Below, piece after piece: positions 16,931 to 24,581 of a stretch of DNA of 64,000 nt (positions within the stretch are counted from its first letter, which is position 1; each line of letters opens with the position of its first letter). Below the pieces are notes generated by a model. The model was not told the origin of the DNA, ran no database searches, and saw only the letters and a program-made list of their open reading frames with translations. The stretch comes from Maricaulis sp034670125. GTDB lineage: Bacteria; Pseudomonadota; Alphaproteobacteria; Caulobacterales; Maricaulaceae. The DNA lies in contig NZ_JAXMOC010000009.1 in assembly GCF_034670125.1 (NCBI RefSeq), positions 50,410 through 114,409 of the forward strand, in the 5' to 3' direction. The position numbers were made by a program, and so were the translations under genes.

Positions 16931-16964
16931 AAAAGCCCTGGCGGGGACGCCGGGGCTTTTTTTA
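16931..16964. terminator. Terminator between the polyamine operon and the retron module
   Basis: 13-bp stem (one G-T pair) AAAAGCCCTGGCG / CGCCGGGGCTTTT with a 4-nt loop. Seven T follow on the plus strand and four on the minus strand, so it can serve both convergent genes. Confidence 0.85.
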
Positions 16965-16968
16965 TTGC

Positions 16969-17859
16969 TCAACGGTCGTCGGGGGCTCGATCAACGAAGT
17001 GTCGTGTTATCTGATCTGCCTGAGCAATCCGGCCTCGCAACCTTCGTTGGAGGGATTGCCGTTCACTAGGGTGACGAGCCTTATCAAGTCCTCGCTTGAG
17101 CGCCGCCAACTTCTCGTGCTGACGATTCGGTAAAAGCAAAGTCTCGCCACTAACAATGACCCCAGTCACGTCAGCTGTAGTATCGATCAGACTACGCTCT
17201 TTGGCTTTGCTGTATCTGAATCCGAATCGAAACAGGCACGACTTGACCGACCAAATTGTCTTTTCGCGCACCACCCTGCCTGAAATTGTAATATCATCGG
17301 CGTAGATACTGAGAGTAGCACCTGATCCTGTTACTATTTGATCGATTTCCGCCCACATATCTTCATACGCGAAGTAGGCCATGACCGGGCTGCACGGACT
17401 TCCTTGAGGTAAATATCCCTTGAAGGTGACCAATTTAGTGAGGAGCGCCGCGACATCTGGCGAACATTTCATTCGCTTATGAAAGAACCAATACACGCGC
17501 TGGCTTGTGCACGACGGGAAAAAATCTTCGATATCAAGCAACCGAAATGCGACAGCACCGACATGTCGTGCCGCATTGTTTACATATGACCGCCCTCGAA
17601 CGGGCGCCATTAGGAAATCCGGCTTTTCAATGCGTTGAAGAAGGGCGGCAATCCGCCTCTGAACGGATTTCAGATTGTCGTGGGGAGCATCAATTCGTCG
17701 CGTTCCACCATTTTTCTTCTGCTCGTCCCAGCTAGAATATCGATCAGTGGAACGACCAAGTTCCTCAAGGGCTTTTACGGAAGCAGGAAGCAAGCTTGCT
17801 AGCTTGCTACGACTGCGGAGCTTGAAAAGACACGACTGATCGAGAGGATGACCGGTCAT
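16969..17859 (-). CDS. Retron-type reverse transcriptase
   Basis: 296 residues, the size of a stand-alone retron polymerase. In order: NAxxH (NAARH, 95-99), motif A with catalytic Asp109 in LLDIEDFFPS, PQGSP (151-155), the YADD box (186-189) followed by ITISG, and VTG (231-233). NAxxH and VTG are the two signatures that set retron enzymes apart from group II intron ones; there is no maturase or endonuclease domain. It would use a branched msr-msd RNA to make satellite DNA, usually for anti-phage defence. The ATG follows the stop of the XRE gene by one base. Its base composition is visibly more AT-rich than neighbouring genes, a sign of transfer. Confidence 0.9.
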   Translation of the reverse strand: MTGHPLDQSCLFKLRSRSKLASLLPASVKALEELGRSTDRYSSWDEQKKNGGTRRIDAPHDNLKSVQRRIAALLQRIEKPDFLMAPVRGRSYVNNAARHVGAVAFRLLDIEDFFPSCTSQRVYWFFHKRMKCSPDVAALLTKLVTFKGYLPQGSPCSPVMAYFAYEDMWAEIDQIVTGSGATLSIYADDITISGRVVREKTIWSVKSCLFRFGFRYSKAKERSLIDTTADVTGVIVSGETLLLPNRQHEKLAALKRGLDKARHPSERQSLQRRLRGRIAQADQITRHFVDRAPDDR

Positions 17860-17860
17860 C

Positions 17861-18178
17861 CTACGCGAGGTCCTCTACCTCTGTTCTAGTTTCCAGCCAC
17901 CTCAGGAACCCTAAAATTTTATCTGAAATTGCCGACTTGCCCGGATCAGATTTTGATACCGTCGACGAAGGACTCTCAATGCTCTCTGCGAAGAACATAA
18001 TCGATGAAACTGGGACGCGGAACACTTCTGCATAGCGCTGAATGACGTCCAGAGATGGAGTTCGATTGCCATTTTCAATCTCCGAAACATGGGATTTTGA
18101 AATGCCAAGCTTCTCAGACAGCTCATATTGTTTCAAGTCGTGGAAAACCCGCAACAGTCTCAACGCTTCCGAAATCAT
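17861..18178 (-). CDS. XRE-family DNA-binding protein, partner of the retron reverse transcriptase
   Basis: 105 residues from ATG 18178 (GGAG six bases upstream; a TTG at 18190 is the alternative). A helix-turn-helix of the Cro/CI type occupies about residues 3-60 (QYELSEKLGISKSHVSEIENG, then SLDVIQRYAEVF). The remaining 45 residues are polar, with a short hydrophobic helix near the end. It lies between the candidate retron RNA and the reverse transcriptase, in the position of the accessory or effector gene of many retrons. Some published retron types carry a helix-turn-helix partner, but I do not assign a type. It could be an effector or simply a repressor of the module. Confidence 0.8.
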   Translation of the reverse strand: MISEALRLLRVFHDLKQYELSEKLGISKSHVSEIENGNRTPSLDVIQRYAEVFRVPVSSIMFFAESIESPSSTVSKSDPGKSAISDKILGFLRWLETRTEVEDLA

Positions 18179-18312
18179 TATTTTCTCCAATTACATAGGG
18201 TGTAATCAGGTTAGCGACTTACCCGTCCGCGGCACCAATAAGGTTCCGCATAAACCGCCAGAGGCGGTAAACGTGTGGCCCCAAAATGAAGGCCCAGCGG
18301 ATCAAGCTCTTT

Positions 18313-18515
18313 GAGCGAAGCCAAGTCGGCCAAGCTCGCTTGTTCTGCCTCAGTCGCCGCTGTCGTCGTTCAGTTTCCAAATCGACCATGTCAATTTACT
18401 CCGAGTTGCCTTTGACGGAATTGCCAAAGGGTCTTCACCAACTCGGAGACGGATCACGACTAGCTTCACCATCATACACAGACACGACCCGTCTTTGGTC
18501 GTGTCTGCTTCGCTC
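18313..18515 (-). ncRNA. Candidate retron msr-msd RNA
   Basis: On the minus strand, upstream of the XRE-RT pair. A 9-bp inverted repeat GAGCGAAGC (18507-18515) / GCTTCGCTC (18313-18321) could be the a1/a2 pair. Its first arm ends in AGC, which carries the expected branch guanosine. Directly after it comes a perfect 10-bp hairpin AGACACGACC / GGTCGTGTCT with a 7-nt loop (18480-18506), like the first msr stem. Then comes a longer nested hairpin CTCCGAGTTG / CAACTCGGAG enclosing CCTTTG / CAAAGG (about 18399-18448), a possible msd stem. The 77 nt between this stem and a2 is longer than usual. No protein-coding signal explains the structure. Boundaries are tentative. Confidence 0.4.
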
Positions 18516-18773
18516 TTCCCGCGAGGAGCGCCACGGTGACCTGGGCGCCCTTCTGGGAGGGAAGTGATAGAGAACCGAAGTTCCCCTCGGGGCTTACACG
18601 CCCCCACATCTAAAGACTTCTACTTCCGAACGCGTTGCGCCCTGAACAGTTGGAAGATAGTCGGCCGAATAGCAAACCGCAAGAACTAAGTTCACTTTCA
18701 GTGATTTTATTTTGAGCGTTGGGGTTGGAACTCCCGGCAGCGCTCTTCTCATGCCAGCCATCCAGCCGCATCC

Positions 18774-18845
18774 GCTATTCCAGCTCAAGGGTGGAACCGC
18801 GGCGCGGCATCTTCGGCGCCCTTGACCTTGAGAACCGGCTACGGC
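18774..18845. repeat. Dispersed palindromic element, copy 1
   Basis: Imperfect inverted repeat around CTCAAGGG / CCCTTGACCTTGAGAACCGG. It shares its core and flanks with the cleaner copy at 55995-56074. The sequence following it (GGATTGAGGGTG, then GGCGCATCATTTCAATCCCA) recurs at 20563-20610, so this intergenic stretch is a mosaic of repeats. About 700 bp (18191-18900) hold no convincing gene other than the RNA candidate. Confidence 0.55.
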
Positions 18846-18910
18846 GCATTCTCTGCAAGGGATTGAGGGTGTGGTGCGCGCCCGGGGGCGCATCATTTCA
18901 ATCCCACCCG

Positions 18911-19024
18911 ACCGTCATCCCACGGTGACCGCGAGGCGGGCATCCGGGGGACCTGTGCTTCCCCGTCGACAGGCTGGCTGAGGTCCCCCGGATCGCGGCC
19001 TTGCCGCGACCGTGGGATGACGGT
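18911..19024. repeat. Long cruciform-type palindromic repeat
   Basis: 16-bp arms ACCGTCATCCCACGGT (18911-18926) and its complement (19009-19024). Inside them lies a second inverted pair ATCCGGGGGACCT / AGGTCCCCCGGAT. The same outer arm sequence recurs at 55881-55926, and a variant at 19425-19468. Confidence 0.7.
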
Positions 19025-19063
19025 GATTTGAGAGTGCCTGCCCAGTATGCAATTATAAATAGC

Positions 19064-19399
19064 ATGAAAGATCGCGAAGGCACTATTGCCGTCTACATGA
19101 TGGCGAACCGTTTTGACGGGGTGATTTATACCGGTGTCACGGCCCACCTTCTTTGGCGTATCCAGCAACACAAGGACGGGACTGCCTCGAAATTCACGCG
19201 ACGATACCGGTGCACCAGCCTAGTCTGGTGGGAGCCGCATGGCGTGATTGTCGAGGCCATTCACCGCGAGAAACGGATCAAGAAATGGTCGCGCCAGTGG
19301 AAGGTCAATCTGATCGAGGCTCGCAACCCGCACTGGTTGGACTTGTGGGACGAGCTGTGGGCCGTACCGCCAAACCCGAAGCTCGATCTGGGGCGCTGA
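19064..19399 (+). CDS. GIY-YIG family endonuclease-like protein
   Basis: 111 residues from ATG 19064; the frame stays open upstream through the palindrome arm but has no start with a good site there. The GIY-YIG core is visible as VYMMANRFDGVIYTGVT (positions 9-25), followed by the conserved arginine in LLWRIQQHK, and EAIHREKRIKKW with the catalytic glutamate region. This is the small single-domain class common in alphaproteobacteria, of unknown biological role. Palindromes of one sequence family flank it on both sides within 40 bp, which suggests that the gene and the repeats travel together. Confidence 0.85.
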   Translation: MKDREGTIAVYMMANRFDGVIYTGVTAHLLWRIQQHKDGTASKFTRRYRCTSLVWWEPHGVIVEAIHREKRIKKWSRQWKVNLIEARNPHWLDLWDELWAVPPNPKLDLGR

Positions 19400-19424
19400 A
19401 ACGTGATGCTCGCCCCAATCCCAC

Positions 19425-19468
19425 CGTCATCCCCCGGTGACCGCGCAGCGGGCATCCGGGGGATGACG
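19425..19468. repeat. Palindromic repeat downstream of the GIY-YIG gene
   Basis: 13-bp arms CGTCATCCCCCGG / CCGGGGGATGACG enclosing TGACCGCGCAGCGGGCAT. The enclosed spacer is nearly the same as that at 18927-18944, so it belongs to the same family. Confidence 0.7.
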
Positions 19469-19584
19469 GGGGGTTGGGGTTCTGGGGTTGAGGAGTGGGC
19501 GCTCGGGGCCGGAACGCTGCGCGTGTCCTTCGTCCCGAGCCGAGACCGCGCTGAGCCCGACTTATCCCCGCTGTGACCCCTTTT

Positions 19585-19700
19585 CCTTCTCCCCGGGGAG
19601 AAGGTGCGCGTAGCGCGGATGAGGGGGAAAACGCCTGCTCTCACCGGGATTTACCCCTCACCCGGCCTTCGGCCACCCTCTCCCGAGGGAGAGGGAAAGG
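19585..19700. repeat. Double palindromic repeat unit (CCTTCTCCC / CCCTCTCCC type)
   Basis: Two facing palindromes, CCTTCTCCCCGGGGAGAAGG (19585-19604) and CCCTCTCCCGAGGGAGAGGG (19676-19695), separated by GATGAGGGGG...TACCCCTCACC. An equivalent pair lies at 63714-63815. Similar intergenic repeats are widespread in alphaproteobacterial genomes. Confidence 0.7.
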
Positions 19701-19943
19701 GCGTTTTTTCAGAAAACTTGTCCCCACCCCTTTGACCCCACCGCATACTCACCCCGTTCCCACGTCACCTGAGGCCCGGACTGGTTATCCGGGGGCGTGG
19801 GGAGGACGGAGCTCGTCCGGTTGGGTGGCGTTGACCATCACCTGACCCGGCGTGGCCATCGGTTGGACGGCGGCACAAAGCTCGACCGCTTCTTCCAGCC
19901 GGTTTCGAGACGGGACCCGCAAGGGGACCGAGTAAATCTCCGT

Positions 19944-20010
19944 GTGCGAGGTGCCCCCGGCGCCACCCATACACACTCACATAGCAAGGCTCCGGAACGG
20001 CACCTCGCAC
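19944..20010. repeat. 12-bp inverted repeat with 43-bp spacer
   Basis: GTGCGAGGTGCC (19944-19955) and GGCACCTCGCAC (19999-20010) form a perfect 12-bp stem around 43 bp. The region 19700-20096 otherwise contains no gene I can support; two short minus-strand frames there have no recognisable product. Confidence 0.5.
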
Positions 20011-20096
20011 CCCTCTACTGCCCAAACCGCCAGGCCTTCACGCCATGGCGCGGTGGGGCTTGTCATCCACCTGTTCCATCTATGAAAGGACCTGCC

Positions 20097-20570
20097 ATGT
20101 CACGTCGCCTCCCCTGCCAACACCGTCGGAATTCCGGCTTGGCGCATTCGCGCCTCCGACCGGCCGGGGAGGCGCCCGACCCGGGCCTCCGTGACGGTGC
20201 GACGACCGGGCGCCGATGCCTGGGCGCGGCGGCGGTGGCGCTCAATTCCGGTGATGACGTGGCGGCGCTGAAGCTGCTCGGCCTGGCCAGGGATTTCATC
20301 GCCCAAGCGCGCGCCAATGTCGCGCTGGCGCGTGAGCAATTGCGGCTGGCGGCGGAAAACGAAATTGCCGAGCGTGATGCTGAGGTCGCCTGGTACAAGG
20401 CGGCCGGAATGTCGGTCGAGGAGGTCGAGCTCGATCTGCAGATCCGCGAGGATGCCGAACGCATCCGACGGGCGCGTGAGGCTGGCGATCCCGATCCCGA
20501 GCCGCGCTGGCCGGAGAGTTGGGAGCTGGTGGAGGGTGGCCGCAAGCCAGAGGCTGCGGCAAGGGATTGA
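20097..20570 (+). CDS. Hypothetical protein with helical Glu/Arg-rich C-terminal half
   Basis: 157 residues from ATG 20097, supported by AAAGGA nine bases upstream. Residues 1-50 are basic and irregular. From about residue 54 the protein is strongly helical and charged (ALKLLGLARDFIAQARANVALAREQ, then AENEIAERDAEVAWYKAAG), with a Pro-rich end (DPDPEPRWPESWE). I do not recognise the family. The DNA immediately after its stop matches the tail of the repeat at 18850-18905, so the gene may be carried within a repeat-associated unit, or its 3' end has been duplicated. It could be an over-called frame in repeat DNA, though the helical pattern argues for coding. Confidence 0.45.
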   Translation: MSRRLPCQHRRNSGLAHSRLRPAGEAPDPGLRDGATTGRRCLGAAAVALNSGDDVAALKLLGLARDFIAQARANVALAREQLRLAAENEIAERDAEVAWYKAAGMSVEEVELDLQIREDAERIRRAREAGDPDPEPRWPESWELVEGGRKPEAAARD

Positions 20571-20656
20571 GGGTGCGGTGCGCGCCGGTTGGCGCATCAT
20601 TTCAATCCCAATCCACCGTCACCCCACGGTGGCGGCGTCGCTGAGGTCCGCTGTGT

Positions 20657-21037
20657 TCACGGCGAAGCGGGGGGTTCGGCGCGAGCGTCGCGTGCGGGTT
20701 CACTCCCCGGCGGACGGGTTGCGAACAGGAAGAAGGCGATCGCGACCGGGATCAGCGAGATCGCCGCGAAGCCCGGATTTCCGTTCGCCAGGATAACCAG
20801 GGTCGAGACCAGAAAGCCAAGTCCGGTCAGGCCGGCGCCGATCCGGCGGGTACGGCCCAGCAGCGTCAGCGCGGGGCCGATGACCTGCAGCGCGCCCAGC
20901 GGCAAGAGCCAAACCGGCTGCAGCCCGGCCGCCAGGAAGAAGGAAACTTCCTGATCCACCTGCATGAGCTTGGCCGCCCCCGCCGCCAGGCTCAAGGCGC
21001 CCACAATCACCAAAAGTCCGATCCGAACGTATGTCAC
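20657..21037 (-). CDS. DoxX-like four-helix membrane protein
   Basis: 126 residues from GTG 21037, which has AGGAGGGGC six bases upstream; the frame further upstream lacks this. Four hydrophobic helices (about 3-22, 44-62, 70-88, 92-110) and the sequence SLAAGAAKLMQVDQEVSFF place it in the DoxX-like family, small inner-membrane proteins often linked to redox homeostasis. The last 20 residues are a charged Arg/Glu/Pro tail. It follows the peptide-binding lipoprotein gene by 84 bp on the same strand and may share its transcript. Confidence 0.7.
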   Translation of the reverse strand: MTYVRIGLLVIVGALSLAAGAAKLMQVDQEVSFFLAAGLQPVWLLPLGALQVIGPALTLLGRTRRIGAGLTGLGFLVSTLVILANGNPGFAAISLIPVAIAFFLFATRPPGSEPARDARAEPPASP

Positions 21038-21121
21038 AGGGTCGCCCCTCCTTGTTTGCCGGGACCCGGAGCCTGACTGGCAACCTCGCCCTTGCATGGC
21101 CAGTCTTCGAGCGCCGCGGGC

Positions 21122-22738
21122 CTACTCCGTCGCATCCACCACACACAGCCAGCGACTTTGATTGATGCCGGGCGGATTGGTCACCCAGCCGGTGATGCGC
21201 GGCGAGACCAGCATGCGATTGGCCTCGAAGAAGACCGGGCTGTTGGCATGGGCGTCGAGGAACATCTGTTCCGCCTCGCCGAACAAGGCCATGCGGCGCT
21301 GAGGGTCGACCGTATGCAGGGCGGCCTCGGTCAGGGCGTCATAGGCGGGATCGGTCCAGCCTGTATTGTTGATCTCGCCGGCCCGCGTCTCCCATTGCAA
21401 CAGGATGCCATAGGGATCGAGAAAGTCGGGGATCCAGGCCGTGGTTGCGATCTGGAAATCGCCCACCCGCATCGCGGCATAGTGGATCTGGCTGTCACGC
21501 ACCGCGACCTCGGCTTCGACCCAGGGCGCGATCAGGCGCCAGTCCTGCTGGATGACCGGTGCCACACGGGGCCAACCGGCGGCGGGTTGATAATACAGCG
21601 TGAAACGCAGCGGATTGTCGGGCCCGAAGCCGGCCGCCTCGAGCAAGGCCCGCGCCTCGGCGCGGCGCTCTTCGATGGGCCGGTCGGCATAGTCCAGCCG
21701 CACCGCGTCAGCCCGCCCGGGAATGCCGGCGGGCACCTGGCGGAAGGCGGGGATGTCGTCACCGCCCAGAATGTCATTGGCGATGAAGCGGCGGTCGATC
21801 GCCATGGCCAGCGCCCGGCGGACATCGAGATTGTCGAAAGGCGGGCTGGCGGTGTTGAAATCGAGCGAGCGCGTCGACACGCCCGGCACGGTCCGCACCA
21901 GTTCGGGGGCCGTCTCGAGCAGGAATTCGGTATTGGCTGCGTTGAATTCGATATTCAGATCGAGTTCGCCGCCCCGCACCCGTCGCTCGGCCGAAGCAGT
22001 ATCGACGGTCGGGTAGAAATAGACATCGTCGGCGCAAACCTGGTCGGCCTCGTAGAAGCGTGGATTGGCGGTCAGGTGGATGAAATTTCCGGTCCGCCAC
22101 GCGGCCAGGGTGAAGGCACCGCTGGTGACCATATGCTGCGGTCGGACCCAGGCGGCCCCGTGTTCGGCAATCACATGGCGCGGTTGCGGCTGGCCCCAAT
22201 ACATCAGGATCGAGGGCAGATAGGGGGTCGGATAGGCCACCGTGATCTCGACCGTGCGATCATCGATCGCCCGGGCGCCGAGGGCGCTGACCGGCAGCTC
22301 GCCGGCATAGATCTGCGACGCATTGACGATCGGGAAGAGCGGCGCGGCATACTGGTTTCCGGTCGCCGGGTCGAGGGTGCGTTGAAGGCCGAAGACCACA
22401 TCATCGGCGGTCAGGGCGACACCGTCAGACCAGCTGGCCTCGCGCAGGGTGAAGGTCCAGACCCGTCCGTCTTCGGACGTGTCCGCCCGCTCGGCCAGGC
22501 CCAGTTTCGGCGTCCCGGCTGCGGTCGGCTCATACAGGCCCGCGAACAGGTCGGCGACAAGGGTGCGTTCATCCATGATCAGCGCCGTGGCGGGATCCAG
22601 CGAGCCCGGCTCCAACCGGTTGCCCCGATGGATCGAAACGCCCTCGTCAGCCGGCGCACCACAGGCTGCCAGGGCCGTCACGACAGCGAGTAGAAACAAA
22701 AGCCCGGCGGTTGGCCGGGCGGGATTGGATGAAGTCAT
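21122..22738 (-). CDS. Peptide ABC transporter substrate-binding lipoprotein (OppA/SBP family 5)
   Basis: 538 residues from ATG 22738 with GGGGGA upstream. A lipoprotein signal with lipobox LAAC (Cys26) precedes the SBP_bac_5 fold: RGNRLEPGSLDPATALIMDE near the start, LREASWSDGVALTADDVVFGLQR (the family signature) around 110-140, and FNTASPPFDNLDVRRALAMAID in the second lobe. It would bind oligopeptides in the periplasm for an Opp/Dpp permease; no permease or ATPase genes are adjacent, so it is an orphan binding protein serving a transporter encoded elsewhere. Confidence 0.88.
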   Translation of the reverse strand: MTSSNPARPTAGLLFLLAVVTALAACGAPADEGVSIHRGNRLEPGSLDPATALIMDERTLVADLFAGLYEPTAAGTPKLGLAERADTSEDGRVWTFTLREASWSDGVALTADDVVFGLQRTLDPATGNQYAAPLFPIVNASQIYAGELPVSALGARAIDDRTVEITVAYPTPYLPSILMYWGQPQPRHVIAEHGAAWVRPQHMVTSGAFTLAAWRTGNFIHLTANPRFYEADQVCADDVYFYPTVDTASAERRVRGGELDLNIEFNAANTEFLLETAPELVRTVPGVSTRSLDFNTASPPFDNLDVRRALAMAIDRRFIANDILGGDDIPAFRQVPAGIPGRADAVRLDYADRPIEERRAEARALLEAAGFGPDNPLRFTLYYQPAAGWPRVAPVIQQDWRLIAPWVEAEVAVRDSQIHYAAMRVGDFQIATTAWIPDFLDPYGILLQWETRAGEINNTGWTDPAYDALTEAALHTVDPQRRMALFGEAEQMFLDAHANSPVFFEANRMLVSPRITGWVTNPPGINQSRWLCVVDATE

Positions 22739-22911
22739 GTCGTCCCCCGTTTGAGGAAGCTTGGCCTCTTGCTCCGGTAGCGGCAACCCATTTCGGGCCG
22801 ACCGGTCCGATCTGCCTTTTTGCATGCCTCACCTGCTTATCCATGCGTCAGTTTTTCCGTGACCTTCGTCTCGGTCCCGGTTATGCGGGCCCCTGAAACA
22901 GGAATACCGCC

Positions 22912-23556
22912 ATGCTCGAGATCTTCACCTCTGCCCTTGTCACGTTTTTCGTGGCCATCGACCCGCCCGGCGTCGCGCCGATCTTTGCGTCGCTGACCAA
23001 TGGCGCGCCGAACTCGCACCGCCGCAACATGGCCATCAAGTCTGTCGTGATCGCGACCGGCGTCCTGCTGGGCTTTGCCCTGGGCGGGGGTTGGTTGCTC
23101 AACGCGATGCATATCAGCCTCGACGCCTTCCGGATCGCCGGTGGCGTGTTGCTGTTCCTGATGGCGCTGGAAATGATCTTCGAGAAGCGCACCGAACGCC
23201 GCGAGGAACGGGCCGAGTCGATCATGGACGAGCATGATGCCCATCCGGAGACCTGGGACGACATCTCGGTCTTCCCGATGGCGATCCCGATGCTGGCCGG
23301 TCCCGGTGCGATTGCCACGGTCATGCTTTACATGTCCGATGCCGGTGGCTGGGCCGAGCGCGGTGTCGTGCTGGCGGCAGCGGGCGTGATCCTGTTGATC
23401 TGCCTCATCACCTTCCTCGCAATCGGACCGGTAATGCGGGTCATCGGCGACTCCATGGCCGCCATGATCACCCGCATCCTCGGCGTCATCCTCGCCGCCC
23501 TCGCCGCCCAGTTCATCATCGACGGCATCCTTGGCGCGCTGGTGAATACCCACTGA
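22912..23556 (+). CDS. MarC-family integral membrane protein
   Basis: 214 residues with about six membrane helices. The N-terminal FFVAIDPPGVAPIFASLT and the central FPMAIPMLAGPGAIATVMLY are the two conserved repeats of the MarC/UPF0056 family. Despite the name, members have no established role in antibiotic resistance and their substrate is unknown. The start has CAGGAA upstream. A long cytoplasmic charged loop (EKRTERREERAESIMDEHD) lies between the two halves. The gene stands alone, divergent from the peptide-binding lipoprotein gene. Confidence 0.88.
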   Translation: MLEIFTSALVTFFVAIDPPGVAPIFASLTNGAPNSHRRNMAIKSVVIATGVLLGFALGGGWLLNAMHISLDAFRIAGGVLLFLMALEMIFEKRTERREERAESIMDEHDAHPETWDDISVFPMAIPMLAGPGAIATVMLYMSDAGGWAERGVVLAAAGVILLICLITFLAIGPVMRVIGDSMAAMITRILGVILAALAAQFIIDGILGALVNTH

Positions 23557-23583
23557 TCCAGGCCGGGACGGGACAGGCGGGCC

Positions 23584-24174
23584 CTAGTCGGCGACGCGTG
23601 TCAGCGTCATCGACAGGGTGGGAAAGCACTGACCGGTCGGGTCGCAATACCGGCCGGTCTCGGTCCAGCTGTCGGCGGTGAAGACCGCCTCATAGACCAC
23701 CCGGCCATGCGGCCCGAGCGGGATCTCCCACGTATATCCGGCATCGGTGATATCCAAGGCGAAGGCATCAGCGCCATTCATCGCGGTCGCGGCGAACATT
23801 TCGTAGCCTCCGTCCTCGCGCAGGCGGACAATGCCACCGGCATCGTGGACCAGCCGGCCATCCTCGCCAGCACCCGACGGCGCGTAGCCACGGCCCCGGA
23901 CCAGGACCAGATGGCCTCCGGCAACGGACTCGACCCGCTCGAACACGTCGAAGGTTTCACGCTCCCGGCTGGGGGTCATGGACCATCCCGACCCTTCCCA
24001 GGTGCCGATCATGGCCGCGAGGGCCTGAGCCGGTCGCTCGCTGTCACCGGCGTCCTGGGCCAGGGCCGGAGCAGCGGTCATGACCGTGGCTGCCAAGGCG
24101 GCGGCCAGCGGGGTCAGGCACTGGCGCACCCTGTCGCCGCGGTTTTGCGATGGGGATGTCTCATGGTTCGGCAT
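23584..24174 (-). CDS. Exported protein, DUF1579-like
   Basis: 196 residues from ATG 24174, supported by AAGGAGA. A signal peptide ends near APALAQD. The mature part begins QALAAMIGTWEGSGWS, then alternating strands up to TLSMTLTRVAD, like small lipocalin-type or DUF1579 proteins that report on total mass or activity of a bound compound. Two cysteines in RYCDPTGQCF may form a disulfide. No operon partner; its 3' end is close to that of marC. The assignment rests on the GTWEGSG opening only. Confidence 0.55.
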   Translation of the reverse strand: MPNHETSPSQNRGDRVRQCLTPLAAALAATVMTAAPALAQDAGDSERPAQALAAMIGTWEGSGWSMTPSRERETFDVFERVESVAGGHLVLVRGRGYAPSGAGEDGRLVHDAGGIVRLREDGGYEMFAATAMNGADAFALDITDAGYTWEIPLGPHGRVVYEAVFTADSWTETGRYCDPTGQCFPTLSMTLTRVAD

Positions 24175-24365
24175 ATCGGTTCTCCTTGTTCGAATGCACA
24201 AGAACTTTACAACATAAAGTACTTGTGGGGACACGGGATTGGAACACCTTCCGTCCCCCGGTTTCCGATCCGGACATTCGGAAACCAAGTATTAGCCCAT
24301 TTCTGCCATGCTCAGGCCATAGAGGGGTCGATCATAACGACCACGCGGGGGTGTTGGAGGAATGC

Positions 24366-24581
24366 ATGGGCTACAGCCTTTCCATGCTGCTCAGCGCAGC
24401 GACCGTGACCGCCGGCGGATTGACCGCCTCCGCTTTCAGCCTGACCCAGGGACAGACTGACCAGGCCATCGCCTTTGGCTGGCCGGCCATTGCCGTTGCC
24501 TTTGTGGTGGTGATGCTGGCCCCGACCGGGCGCCGGGGCCGCAAGGCCCGCGACAATCAGGACGAACGCGGCGTGAAATAG
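24366..24581 (+). CDS. Small two-helix membrane protein
   Basis: 71 residues from ATG 24366 with GGAGG five bases upstream. Two hydrophobic segments (about 5-25 and 32-50) and a basic, polar C-terminal tail (APTGRRGRKARDNQDERG). No family recognised. Its 3' end overlaps the end of the convergent aguB gene by 25 bp, which is unusual but compatible with expression of both. Confidence 0.6.
   Translation: MGYSLSMLLSAATVTAGGLTASAFSLTQGQTDQAIAFGWPAIAVAFVVVMLAPTGRRGRKARDNQDERGVK

Noticed and set aside
18286..18567. 93-codon plus-strand frame over the candidate retron RNA
   Set aside because: No ribosome site, irregular composition; the region is better explained by nested hairpins on the other strand.
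18594..18896. 100-codon minus-strand frame in the repeat region
   Set aside because: Runs through the palindromic element, rich in Arg/Pro; no coding character.
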